A stretch of DNA of 64,000 bases from JACKHO01 sp041398745 (GTDB lineage Bacteria > Planctomycetota > Planctomycetia > Planctomycetales > Planctomycetaceae): contig JAWKUB010000002.1 of NCBI GenBank assembly GCA_041398745.1, forward strand, positions 434,001 through 498,000, given 5' to 3'. Below the pieces are notes generated by a model. That model was given only the letters and a program-made list of their open reading frames with translations. It made no database searches and was not told the DNA's origin. Position numbers and translations under genes: made by a program. Below, one piece after another: positions 43,927 through 52,584 of this stretch (position 1 is its first letter; the number at the start of each line of letters is the position of its first letter).

Positions 43927-45300
43927 TTACGGGCGGCCAGATTGATTGAAAAACTTAACGTCACCGGAGCATGGCCCGGTGTTTGACTCTTGGATAGTTG
44001 TCAAAACTTCATCCGCAACGAAACTCAAGTACTCCTTCGCCAGGGGGTCGGCGTCGAGAGGGAGCTGGGCGACGGAGTAGTAAAACCTGCAACGTCGCGA
44101 TACTACTGACAAGGTTCCTCGCCGAAAGCTGGGTTGCAAATTTTGAAGTTGATTGCGAATAACTTCCCTCATCCTTGCTGATCTTTCGAGTTCGTCGCCG
44201 TCTGCTTGGGTCCAGGCATCCAGCGCTGCACGATGATCGATTTGGAACTGGACACTGGCTTTGTTGCGACCGTTGCCCAAGGCACGTATGAAGTTAATTG
44301 AAATTGCGTCGGGAGAGATGAACAGGGCCACGGAGTCGTCACTTGTCGCTTTATCCCCGGGGATCAATGACTCTGGGTTCTCCAGCAATTGACGTTCCCG
44401 AGAATCGGGCAAGAGTGCCAACGAAGTAAGGCGTTCCTTCGCTTGTTCGGCCAAGGTAGCCGGATCTACAGGGGGAGGCGGCGGTGGAGGTGGCGGAGGA
44501 TCGGTTTCAAAAAGTTCTTGTACCCACGCCACGCAGGAGTCCCAGTTCGTGTACACGTAACTCCCTGAAATGCCGAACAGCAGGACTGCAATTATTACGC
44601 CAGCTGTGGACGCGGAAGAAAAAGTGGTGCCGACGTACTTCAAGCAGGCCCAGGCGACGCGATAGATGGCACGGGCAGCATTGTACAATTGTTCGGACCA
44701 ATGAATGGTCGGGTCGACGGCATTTGTGTAGGCATCAATTGCATCCAGGAGCGTCGAGAGTTTGTCCGAATAATCGGGAAACGCCAGGATGTGGTTGGTC
44801 GTATTCAGCAGCAGGGCAATTCGATCAGACGGGATGAAGTCGGCAGTCTTGAATACGATAATTGGCTTGCCGAGGTTAATGGCATGAGTGAGCTCCTTGA
44901 AGACCCAATCACTATTGTCCGAATTGGGGGTCAGGACGACGACCAAGGCTTTGGTGGCTCTAATGGCTTTTGCCAGAGTCGAGTACCAGTTTTGGTCGCC
45001 TCCTCGAATGTGTTTGTTATCCCACCACGCCCGAACCCGGTGCCGGATCAGATACGAACGGATCGCTTTCACAGCTGCTTTGTCTTTGCGGCTGTAACTC
45101 AGGAATACGTCGAAAGTCAGGTGAAATTCAGGAAAATCCGAAACCGTCTTCCACGGCCCCTTTGCACTAACCGCAATCGGTGTGTTGTCCACTACTTGGA
45201 AGTAGTCAATTTCGAGCTGAACCTGTTCGGCAAGCAACGGACCTTGAACTTGCCCTGTCGGTTTCTTGACAAAGTATGATGAACGGCTCGCCCCGGGCAC
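43927..45300 (-). CDS. Membrane-anchored GYF-TIR protein
   Basis: The 457-residue protein has a GYF_2-like N-terminus (about 8-57, SYFVKKPTGQVQGPL and GPWKTVSDFPEF). A TIR domain follows (about 63-190) with FDVFLSYSRKDKAAVKAI, WWDNKHIRGGDQNW, LVVVLTPNSDNSDWVFKELTHAI and KPIIVF. Glu136 in WVFKE occupies the place of the catalytic glutamate of TIR NADases such as SARM1. A membrane helix (about 231-250), a polyproline spacer and an outer domain (about 280-457) complete it. Topology is inferred as TIR inside, C-terminus outside. GTG 45300 has GGGGAG six bases upstream; ATG 45306 is an alternative. The ASKHA gene follows immediately. Confidence 0.8.
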   Translation of the reverse strand: MPGASRSSYFVKKPTGQVQGPLLAEQVQLEIDYFQVVDNTPIAVSAKGPWKTVSDFPEFHLTFDVFLSYSRKDKAAVKAIRSYLIRHRVRAWWDNKHIRGGDQNWYSTLAKAIRATKALVVVLTPNSDNSDWVFKELTHAINLGKPIIVFKTADFIPSDRIALLLNTTNHILAFPDYSDKLSTLLDAIDAYTNAVDPTIHWSEQLYNAARAIYRVAWACLKYVGTTFSSASTAGVIIAVLLFGISGSYVYTNWDSCVAWVQELFETDPPPPPPPPPPVDPATLAEQAKERLTSLALLPDSRERQLLENPESLIPGDKATSDDSVALFISPDAISINFIRALGNGRNKASVQFQIDHRAALDAWTQADGDELERSARMREVIRNQLQNLQPSFRRGTLSVVSRRCRFYYSVAQLPLDADPLAKEYLSFVADEVLTTIQESNTGPCSGDVKFFNQSGRP

Positions 45301-45569
45301 TGTCATCTCCCCGCATTTGAAACCCAAACGACCAAAAACAACGAAACTCAAATCCATGTTGAAATAATGAAACTGGTCGTGACGGAAGTCAAGCACCAAG
45401 TACCAACGCTACAATTGAATCAGAATTCGAGAGGCTGGATGCTCGATCTACTGTTGCTTCCAATTCCTGCGTGTCATCGTAGAATCAGTACCCCTTGTTT
45501 GTTCTTTCCCGTTCCATATCAATTGAGGCACTGCTCACAGAACAGTGCCCCACGGCGAATCATCACCGC

Positions 45570-45738
45570 CTAATACTCCCTCGGCCGCACGCTCCCCTGC
45601 ACGCGCAGTGGCAATCCGCTGATTCGCAAAAATCCTTCGGCGTCGGTTTGGTCGTAGCTGCTGGCGCCACCTTCCATCGAGGCGATGGCTTCGTCGTACA
45701 GGCTGTTGGGGCTGGTGCGGGATTTGACGCGGCAGTTT
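45570..45738 (-). pseudogene. Displaced 3' end of an argG allele (55 codons)
   Basis: On the minus strand this encodes the last 55 residues of argininosuccinate synthase, identical in amino acids to the end of the intact argG at 46525. The DNA differs at six sense-codon positions, all third positions and all synonymous, and the stop is TAG instead of TAA. Homology ends sharply at 45738, next to an inverted-repeat sequence (GTAGGCTGGG). It has no start of its own and is not a functional gene. Confidence 0.9.
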
Positions 45739-45739
45739 C

Positions 45740-45868
45740 GTAGGCTGGGTTGAGCAAAGTTAATTCGGTGAAATCGCACTGTTTGGCTCCGAAGGAATTC
45801 AGACCAAACCCAGCACTCGTCGACCACCGTGCAATGCTGGGATACGCCTACCGGCTATCCCAGCCTAC
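45740..45868. repeat. Dispersed element bounded by GTAGGCTGGG inverted ends
   Basis: The 10-base end GTAGGCTGGG at 45740-45749 is repeated inverted as CCCAGCCTAC at 45859-45868. An internal CCCAGC box is also present. The element begins two bases after the argG fragment ends and stops just before the lipoprotein gene stop, so it may mark a junction. Confidence 0.7.
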
Positions 45869-45876
45869 GTCACTTT

Positions 45877-46419
45877 TTAGTAGTCAACAGAATTGAAATC
45901 CCTCCCTCCATAGCGGTCGGTCAGTGTTGTGAACAGCGTTGTCCGATCGCTACGCATGTCTTCAATTCGTTTCGTCAGCGATGCCAAATGCGGCTTAAGG
46001 GCTTCCAGCTTTGCGATGTCCCGTTCCGAAATGTTTGTGGCGGCTTCCTGGTGTGCGTTTCCGATTTCCTCGTATAGGGCAGCAAATTCTTTCACGTACG
46101 ATACAGCGTCTTCATCGACATTCTTGGTATCCAACCGCAGGACCTGTTCGGAAATCGCCATGTACTTGAGGCCCAACGACTGCATGGTTTGCCCCATTCC
46201 ATCGATGTCTTGTTTGTCTTTGTGGCCAGCAAGCGTACTACCCAAATTGGACAACTCGTCGCGTGAGCGGTAATCGAGCCCTTGAAACTCCGCAACGTAC
46301 AGCAGCGTTGGCTCCGTGCGACGATCTAGATCGGCCGCGATATCGCAACCGGAAAACTGAGAGACGAACAACGACGTCAAACCAACGGCTGTAGCAATTT
46401 GGCTGAGTCTGATTGTCAT
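45877..46419 (-). CDS. Putative lipoprotein of unknown function
   Basis: The 180-residue protein has a lipoprotein signal peptide (MTIRLSQIATAVGLTSLFVSQFSGC) with the lipobox cysteine near position 25. The rest is helical and charged, with heptad-like patterns (SLGLKYMAISEQVLRLDTKN and LEALKPHLASLTKRIEDM). I do not recognise the family. GGGAG lies six bases before ATG 46419; the frame opens 18 codons further up without such a site. The gene sits between the argG fragment and the intact argG, inside what looks like an insertion. Confidence 0.7.
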   Translation of the reverse strand: MTIRLSQIATAVGLTSLFVSQFSGCDIAADLDRRTEPTLLYVAEFQGLDYRSRDELSNLGSTLAGHKDKQDIDGMGQTMQSLGLKYMAISEQVLRLDTKNVDEDAVSYVKEFAALYEEIGNAHQEAATNISERDIAKLEALKPHLASLTKRIEDMRSDRTTLFTTLTDRYGGRDFNSVDY

Positions 46420-46524
46420 TCTGCACTCCCTAGTAAAGTCATTTACATGGGCCAAGTCTTTCGCTTGCCCCAATATGATCGAACAGTTGTCGCAGGTCTG
46501 GCGGTGCCGGACGACAACAACTGA

Positions 46525-47745
46525 TTAATACTCCCTCGGCCGCACGCTTCCCTGAACCCGCAGTGGCAATCCGCTGATACGCAAAAAGCCTTCGGCGTCG
46601 GTTTGGTCGTAGCTGCTGGCGCCGCCTTCCATCGAGGCGATGGCTTCGTCGTACAGGCTGTTGGGGCTGGTGCGGGATTTGACGCGGCAGTTCCCTTTGT
46701 AGAGGCCGAGGGTGACTTCGCCGGTGACGGGCTGCTGGGCTTCTTTGATGAAGGCCATGAGGGCGTCCATTTTGGCGCAGTACCAGAATCCGTAGTACAC
46801 CATTTCGGCGACTTCGGGTGAAATGCGATCGCGAAGGTGGACGAGGTCGCGGTCGAGGGTGAGTTGTTCCAGGGCCTGATGTGCCGTGTAGAGGCAGGTC
46901 ATGCCGGGAGCTTCGTACACGCCGCGGCTTTTCATCCCGACGAAACGGTTTTCGACAATGTCAATGCGACCCACGCCGTTGCGTCCGCCGAGTTTATTCA
47001 GTTCAGAAACCACACCAAATGCGTCGAGCTTCTGGCCGTTGACGCTGACGGGTACGCCCGACTCGAAGCCAATGACCACGCTTTCTTCTTCGTTCGGAGC
47101 ATCTTGCGGGGAAATGGTCATGCCGAAATCGATGATGGGAATTCCATCGACGGCGGGGTCTTCGAGGAGTCCCGCTTCGTAACTGATGTGCAGGCAGTTT
47201 TCGTCGCTGGAGTACGGCTTTTTGACAGATGCCTTCACCGGGATGTTTTTCTGGGCACAGTACTCAATCATTTCTGTCCGACCGGGGAAGGCGTCGCGGA
47301 ATTCTTTCATCCGCCACGGTGCAATGATTTTCACTTTGGGATCAAGTGCTTCGGCGGCCAGTTGGAAGCGGCACTGGTCATTCCCCTTGCCGGTCGCTCC
47401 GTGTACGAATGCCACAGCACCGACTTCGCGAGCCCGCTGCAGGCAGACTTTCGAAATGAGCGGACGTGCGATGGACGTGCCGAGCAAGTAAATGTTTTCG
47501 TACTTCGCCTGCCACTGCAGCACGGGGAACGCGAAATCGCGGCAGAGTTCTTCCTGCACGTCGACAATTTCCGAGCTCGCGGCCCCAATGTCGAGGGCCT
47601 TCTGCAGAATGGCCTGACGATCTTCGCAGGGCTGCCCGAGATCCACGTACAGACAGTGCACTTCGTATCCCTGGTCCATCAACCAGCCGACGAGGACCGA
47701 TGTGTCGAGACCACCACTGTAAGCGAGAACAACCGAGTTGGACAT
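46525..47745 (-). CDS. argG: Argininosuccinate synthase
   Basis: This enzyme joins citrulline and aspartate with ATP in arginine biosynthesis. The 406-residue length is standard. The PP-loop (VLAYSGGLDTSVL), the GATGKGNDQ segment, CLHISYEAGLLEDP and the GVYEAPGMTCLYTAHQ region are visible. It starts at ATG 47745. Its final 55 codons occur a second time at 45570-45738 with only synonymous changes, so the 3' end of this copy may have been replaced by recombination. Confidence 0.97.
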   Translation of the reverse strand: MSNSVVLAYSGGLDTSVLVGWLMDQGYEVHCLYVDLGQPCEDRQAILQKALDIGAASSEIVDVQEELCRDFAFPVLQWQAKYENIYLLGTSIARPLISKVCLQRAREVGAVAFVHGATGKGNDQCRFQLAAEALDPKVKIIAPWRMKEFRDAFPGRTEMIEYCAQKNIPVKASVKKPYSSDENCLHISYEAGLLEDPAVDGIPIIDFGMTISPQDAPNEEESVVIGFESGVPVSVNGQKLDAFGVVSELNKLGGRNGVGRIDIVENRFVGMKSRGVYEAPGMTCLYTAHQALEQLTLDRDLVHLRDRISPEVAEMVYYGFWYCAKMDALMAFIKEAQQPVTGEVTLGLYKGNCRVKSRTSPNSLYDEAIASMEGGASSYDQTDAEGFLRISGLPLRVQGSVRPREY

Positions 47746-47850
47746 GAGACCGGGGTTACCTTTGCACTGAAAAGAATGTGTGTTGAGACCGTCAGTTTAA
47801 CGCGGCGCGAGGCGAGCGTGTAGCGGTGCGATGACTGATTTTAGACGTGC

Positions 47851-47933
47851 GGGAGGGTGACGCTCCTGCGGAGCCGTAATTCGCGGTGAACGCGGGATAT
47901 ACGTTCGCGGCTCAGCGGGAGCTTCGCCCTCCC
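47851..47933. repeat. Imperfect long palindrome between argG and sulfatase
   Basis: A 26-base arm starting GGGAGGGTGACGCTCC at 47851 pairs imperfectly with its inverse ending GCTTCGCCCTCCC at 47933. The interior contains a further CGCGGTGAACGCG near-palindrome. It lies between two genes and has no T run, so it reads as a dispersed palindromic element rather than a terminator. Confidence 0.7.
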
Positions 47934-47949
47934 ATAATTCAAATCCGAC

Positions 47950-49314
47950 TTATCGTGTCGTGCGGGGAAGTTCGTCGACGTTGCGTTCCGGGATGAATCG
48001 GGACAACTCTGCTTTGACACTGTCCAACTCGGGGCGGTTCGCGAGGTTGTGCCATTCCAGGGGATCAGCGTCGTGGTCGTATAGTTCTTCGCTGCCATCT
48101 GCGTATTTGATGTAGCGGTACCGTTCGGACCGCAGGCTATGATTGTTTTTGTGGTACGTGGTCAGGGCCGGTCGATCCCATTTCGCCTCGGGATTCTTCA
48201 GCAACGAGCGAATGCTCACTCCTTCCACATGGGCGGGCGTGTCGACGTTCGTCAGCTCGCACAGCGTGGGGTAAATCGACATGAAATCGACAGGCCGTTC
48301 GCACTTCACGCCGCTGGGCGTCGTTCCGGGTACGCGCCAAATGAACACGGTTCGGGTGGCTTCTTCCCAGAGGGCGAATTTCCGCCAGTGTTCTTTTTCA
48401 CCCAAATGCCAGCCGTGGTCGCTCCAGAGGACCACAATGGTGTCCTCGCGGTGACCCGACTTGTCGACCGCTTGCAGCAGTCGACCAATTTGAGCGTCGG
48501 CGAAGGCAATTGTGGCGAGGTATGCCTGGACCGCTTCTTTCCAGCGGCCCGATTCCAGCATTTTGGCATGATCGCCCGTGGGCTTGGCCATTTTGATACC
48601 GGCTTCGGGAACATCAGCGAGGTCGTTCTGGGTGTGCGGCGGGAGTTCGATGGTCTCCAGCGGAAACATGTCGAAATACTTCTTCGGCACACTAAACGGC
48701 ATATGCGGTTTCACAATTCCCACGGCAAGAAAGAACGGCTTGTCGTGCTTCTGGTTTAGCACGTCGATGCTGTAATCGACCACCCGGTAGTCGGGCATGT
48801 CTTCGTCGGGGTTTTCCAGGGGATAAAATTTGATCCCGCCGACGCCGTCATCAGGGGCTGACTCGTGACGTTTCAGTTTCACATTTTTGTCCTGGAAGTA
48901 CTCGGTCCATTCGCCGTCACGATGTGCCTGGCTGTGGTAGATTTTTCCAGCCCCGTACACGTTGTATCCCGCCTTCAGAAACTGCGTGGTGAGTGTCTGA
49001 CTGCGATCAATAACCGGCTTCCAGTCCTGGCCGTTGTCGTACACTCCCGTCGTGCTCGGTCGCAGGCCTGACATCAGGGCCGCCCGTGAAGGATTGCAGG
49101 CCGGCGCGGCACAGTTGGCTCTGGTGAAACTCACGCCCTGGGCGGCGAGCTGGTCAAGATGCGGAGTTTTCGACTGGGGATTCCGCCCCAAGTGCCCCAC
49201 CCAGTGGTTGAGGTCGTCGACCGCAATGAACAGTACGTTGGGTCGCTCAGCGGCGGAAATTACGCTTGTCAGCGCCATCAGCGCTACCGCCACAAACCAG
49301 CCTCGAACTCGCAT
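47950..49314 (-). CDS. Secreted sulfatase (iduronate-2-sulfatase-like)
   Basis: The 454-residue exported enzyme has a signal peptide (about 1-22), metal ligands in FIAVDDLNHWVG (Asp33, Asp34) and the formylglycine site CNPSRAALMSGLRP (Cys73). The LNHWVGHLGRNPQ and YNVYGAGKIYHSQAH segments and later LWSDHGWHLGEKEHW are typical of iduronate-2-sulfatase-type enzymes. The substrate is a sulfated sugar by family, not proven here. It is convergent with nothing on its 3' side and separated from argG by a palindromic element. Confidence 0.93.
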   Translation of the reverse strand: MRVRGWFVAVALMALTSVISAAERPNVLFIAVDDLNHWVGHLGRNPQSKTPHLDQLAAQGVSFTRANCAAPACNPSRAALMSGLRPSTTGVYDNGQDWKPVIDRSQTLTTQFLKAGYNVYGAGKIYHSQAHRDGEWTEYFQDKNVKLKRHESAPDDGVGGIKFYPLENPDEDMPDYRVVDYSIDVLNQKHDKPFFLAVGIVKPHMPFSVPKKYFDMFPLETIELPPHTQNDLADVPEAGIKMAKPTGDHAKMLESGRWKEAVQAYLATIAFADAQIGRLLQAVDKSGHREDTIVVLWSDHGWHLGEKEHWRKFALWEEATRTVFIWRVPGTTPSGVKCERPVDFMSIYPTLCELTNVDTPAHVEGVSIRSLLKNPEAKWDRPALTTYHKNNHSLRSERYRYIKYADGSEELYDHDADPLEWHNLANRPELDSVKAELSRFIPERNVDELPRTTR

Positions 49315-49584
49315 GGACTCGCCTCGTTGGAACAGTAACCCTTGATGCGTGCCCGAATCACGGCGGAAACACGCGAAAAACCGGTGTGAGAATACCTCTC
49401 ACAGAGCGATTTGTCAGTTCCATTGGACGGAGTGGACGTGAACAGGCGTCGATGCGGAATTTGTCGCTATTCCCCTTACTCTGTCTCGACTATCATCCGA
49501 TGTATTGGTTTAGACAGAACTTGCCGCTGCGGCGGTGAAAATACGTACCGTCGATACCCATCGACACAGACGCAACGTTGAGCG

Positions 49585-51252
49585 ATGAGCGAAGAATTCA
49601 AACTCCCCAGTCTTGGTGAAGGTGTTTCCGAGGCTGACATCGCGGATATCATGGTAGCCGCTGGAGATTCTGTGGAACCGGGTCAGGTTCTCATGGAACT
49701 CGAGACCGAGAAGGCCGTTATGGAACTGCCTCTCGAACTTCCCGGCGCCGTGCAAATCGACAAATTGCTCGTCGCATCCGGCGACACGGTGAAGGTGGGA
49801 CAGGCCCTGTTCACCTATTCCGCTTCCGGTGGAGCCAGCGCTGCTCCCGCGAAGGCAGAACCGAAGCAGGCCGAGCCCGCCAAAGAAGCTCCGGCTGCCG
49901 CCGCACCCGCTGCTCCCGTCACCATTGTTGAGTCGACCGGCCCGATTACGTTTGTGCTGCCGAGCCTGGGCGAAGGTGTGAGCAGTGCCGACGTCGCAGA
50001 TGTCACGGTCAGCGTCGGTGATGTCATCGCAGCTGAACACGTCGTGATGGAGCTCGAGACGGAAAAAGCCGTCATGGAACTCCCCTGCCCGCACGCCGGT
50101 ACGGTCACCGAAGTGCTCGTCAAAGAAGGGGACACCATTAAAGTCGGCGCCCCGCTGCTCGTCATTCAGGGTGTTACAAGTTCCGCAGCCGCTGCACCAG
50201 CTGCCGCTCCCGCGCCGCAACCTGCCGCAGCCCCCAAAGCCGCGCCTGCCCCGGTTAAAGAAGCGGTCGTCGTCGACACCCGCACTGTCGATGCCAGCCC
50301 CGCAGCGGCAAACGGCACGCCCGTTCCCGCCACTCCCTCCACACGCCGTCTCGCTCGCGAGTTGGGAGTGGATTTGAAGCGGGTCAAAGGATCAGGCAGT
50401 GGCGGTCGTATTACCGCCGAAGACGTGCAGGCCTTTGTTCGAAATCAACTGCAGGCTGTTGCCAAGGCGCCCAGCGCTGGTGTTTCGGGCGGCACCATAG
50501 TCTCGGCTGGCGGCATTGCTCCGCCTCCGCTCCCGGACTTCTCGCGATTCGGTGAGGTCGAACGGGAACCGCTCAACAAAATTGCTCGCGTCGCCGCTGA
50601 GAATTTGACGGTCAGCTGGAACGTCATTCCGCACGTCACGCAGTACGATCTCGCGGACATCACCGACCTCGAACAGGCCCGCAAGCGGTTCGGGTCGGGC
50701 ATTGGGAAGAATGGTCCCAAGGTCACCATGACCGCCATTGTCATGAAGGCCCTGGCGACTTGCCTGAAGGCGTTTCCGAAATTCAATTCGAGCCTCGACC
50801 CGGTGACGAACGAAATCGTCTACAAGAAGTACATCAACATTGGCTGCGCGGTCGACACGCCTAACGGCCTGGTCGTCCCCGTCGTCAAAGGCTGCGATGA
50901 AAAAAGCATTCTGCAAATCGCGGCCGACATTACCGACCTGGCAACCAAAGCCCGCGATCGCAAACTCTCGATGGACAACATGCAGGGAGCCACCTGCACC
51001 GTCACCAACCTCGGCGGCATTGGCGGCATTGGCTTCACGCCCATCGTCAACTATCCGGAAGTCTGCATTCTCGGCATGAGTCGTGGCCAGACGGAACTGA
51101 AGCTCATCGACGGCAACGTCACCGAACGCCTCATGCTACCGCTGAGTCTGTCGTACGATCACCGCGTCATCAACGGCGCCGACGCCGCCCGCTTCGTCGC
51201 CACCCTCTGCAACCTCCTCGCCGATCCGTTCCAATTGATGACGACGGTTTAG
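49585..51252 (+). CDS. aceF: Dihydrolipoamide acetyltransferase (pyruvate dehydrogenase E2)
   Basis: The 555-residue E2 subunit has two lipoyl domains (about 4-78 and 121-197), each with the lipoylated lysine in ETEKAVM (Lys43 and Lys161). An E3-binding domain (about 248-284, STRRLARELGVDLKRVKG) and a catalytic acyltransferase core (about 325-555) with the active-site histidine in SYDHRVINGADAAR (His526) follow. Ala/Pro-rich linkers join the domains. E1 and E3 genes are not adjacent. The start is ATG 49585. Confidence 0.93.
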   Translation: MSEEFKLPSLGEGVSEADIADIMVAAGDSVEPGQVLMELETEKAVMELPLELPGAVQIDKLLVASGDTVKVGQALFTYSASGGASAAPAKAEPKQAEPAKEAPAAAAPAAPVTIVESTGPITFVLPSLGEGVSSADVADVTVSVGDVIAAEHVVMELETEKAVMELPCPHAGTVTEVLVKEGDTIKVGAPLLVIQGVTSSAAAAPAAAPAPQPAAAPKAAPAPVKEAVVVDTRTVDASPAAANGTPVPATPSTRRLARELGVDLKRVKGSGSGGRITAEDVQAFVRNQLQAVAKAPSAGVSGGTIVSAGGIAPPPLPDFSRFGEVEREPLNKIARVAAENLTVSWNVIPHVTQYDLADITDLEQARKRFGSGIGKNGPKVTMTAIVMKALATCLKAFPKFNSSLDPVTNEIVYKKYINIGCAVDTPNGLVVPVVKGCDEKSILQIAADITDLATKARDRKLSMDNMQGATCTVTNLGGIGGIGFTPIVNYPEVCILGMSRGQTELKLIDGNVTERLMLPLSLSYDHRVINGADAARFVATLCNLLADPFQLMTTV

Positions 51253-51425
51253 GGGCAATGTATATCCCGTGGCCCAGTTTGCTTGCCATCTGGGATCACG
51301 CAGTGATCAAGAGGCTTCCACATCGGACGGCAGGCTCCGCTTGGCGATCGCCCATCGGCTGTGTCAGCGATTTCCGTCGGGACATCTTGAGGCTTTGGTC
51401 CCCGACGGTTGCAAGCCAACCGAGA

Positions 51426-52574
51426 CTACTCAGTTTCATTCGTGTCAACTGCTTTCAGAAAAAGCTTGACGGAATCTGAATGCTCATTGATGTAGTCGAC
51501 TAATCTGTCAATACTCTCGATGTCCGCTTCTGCACAAATGAATCGAAGATTCAATGAATAGACGGTGTACGGCGTGACTTGGGAATTTGGCACGCTGAAC
51601 ACCCATTCGCTCGGTTCACTAGTCTGATCCCACACGACCTTTGTTGAATCAAGGAAAACAAAATCGCGTCCGTCAACCGTTTCTCTTCGTCCAACAGACG
51701 CATCAGACCCAGCGGGAGTCAACGATCCAAATAAGTATGGGCTGACTCTCGAGTACACACTAAACCGTAGTTTATCGTCCTTCGTGAACCGCTCGAAAGA
51801 ATCCTTCTCAGTGAGCTTAAACGTAAAACGTACCTTTAGGCCATACGCCTCAGTGTCGTTGAACCAATGCCGTGCGGCAATCTGAGTTGTTGGCCTTTGA
51901 CCCGGAATCATTCCTGATTGCCCCAGTGATGCGAGTGTAAGCCCCAAGACGACGACGACAGCGGATAGCCACATGGAGAAGAAGCGGGTTGACCGAGTGA
52001 ATGCATATACGGGAGGCCCGTCAGGATCCATCGTAACATCCGACGACACGGCTGTAGCAAAGTAGATGAGTGCAACTGCAACGACGACGGACGAAGCCGA
52101 GAATAGTGCCACGACAAACTGCCGCTTCCAAATGCCATCGAAACTGTCACTTTCGAATGCGGGCTCCGGCCGTACGCTGATCGAATGTTCAAGTGTGTCT
52201 TCCAGTGTTACGAAAGGAGTATCCACTGTTAGGATAGGAGGCAGTTGGGTGAGCCACGTGACATAACCTACCGTTTGTAGAAAGAAGAAAGTTAATAGGC
52301 CAACAGCAGGGGAGTGTCCGTCGGTGGGTCGTTCGCCGCTTCTACTGGTGTCTGAAGCGGAAATGCACGTGAATCGTAAACAGAGTTTGGCAAGCCAAGC
52401 GAAGCACGAAAACAATGATCGCTTCCAAAGTGATCCTCGTTTACAATGAACCCCGAGTGCCTTTACCCACTTCGAAACACGACTCGACAGAATTCCACTC
52501 ACGCTAAGCGTTGCGCTGACTGCTACCAGCATGACGATAGGAGCTGTGGATACTAAAAAGGTCCATGTAGTCAC
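51426..52574 (-). CDS. Multi-pass membrane protein of unknown function
   Basis: The 382-residue product has a hydrophobic N-terminal segment (about 3-25), a Cys-rich basic region, a helix near 90, two further membrane helices (about 155-175 and 210-230) and a beta-rich C-terminal domain of about 140 residues. The outer domain contains repeats like LKVRFTFKLTEKDSFERFTKDD. I do not recognise it. The open frame reaches 52763 inside the upstream lipoprotein gene, but GTG 52574 with AAGGG seven bases upstream gives a sensible start 10 bases after that gene's stop. The two genes form an operon. Confidence 0.65.
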   Translation of the reverse strand: MTTWTFLVSTAPIVMLVAVSATLSVSGILSSRVSKWVKALGVHCKRGSLWKRSLFSCFAWLAKLCLRFTCISASDTSRSGERPTDGHSPAVGLLTFFFLQTVGYVTWLTQLPPILTVDTPFVTLEDTLEHSISVRPEPAFESDSFDGIWKRQFVVALFSASSVVVAVALIYFATAVSSDVTMDPDGPPVYAFTRSTRFFSMWLSAVVVVLGLTLASLGQSGMIPGQRPTTQIAARHWFNDTEAYGLKVRFTFKLTEKDSFERFTKDDKLRFSVYSRVSPYLFGSLTPAGSDASVGRRETVDGRDFVFLDSTKVVWDQTSEPSEWVFSVPNSQVTPYTVYSLNLRFICAEADIESIDRLVDYINEHSDSVKLFLKAVDTNETE

Positions 52575-52584
52575 GCTGCAACCC

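Noticed and set aside
42063..46419. Prophage or integrative element
   Set aside because: No integrase, phage structural gene or tRNA attachment site is visible. The argG fragment supports recombination but not a specific element type.
46837..47823. 328-codon plus-strand frame opposite argG
   Set aside because: It is the complement of argG and has no family resemblance.
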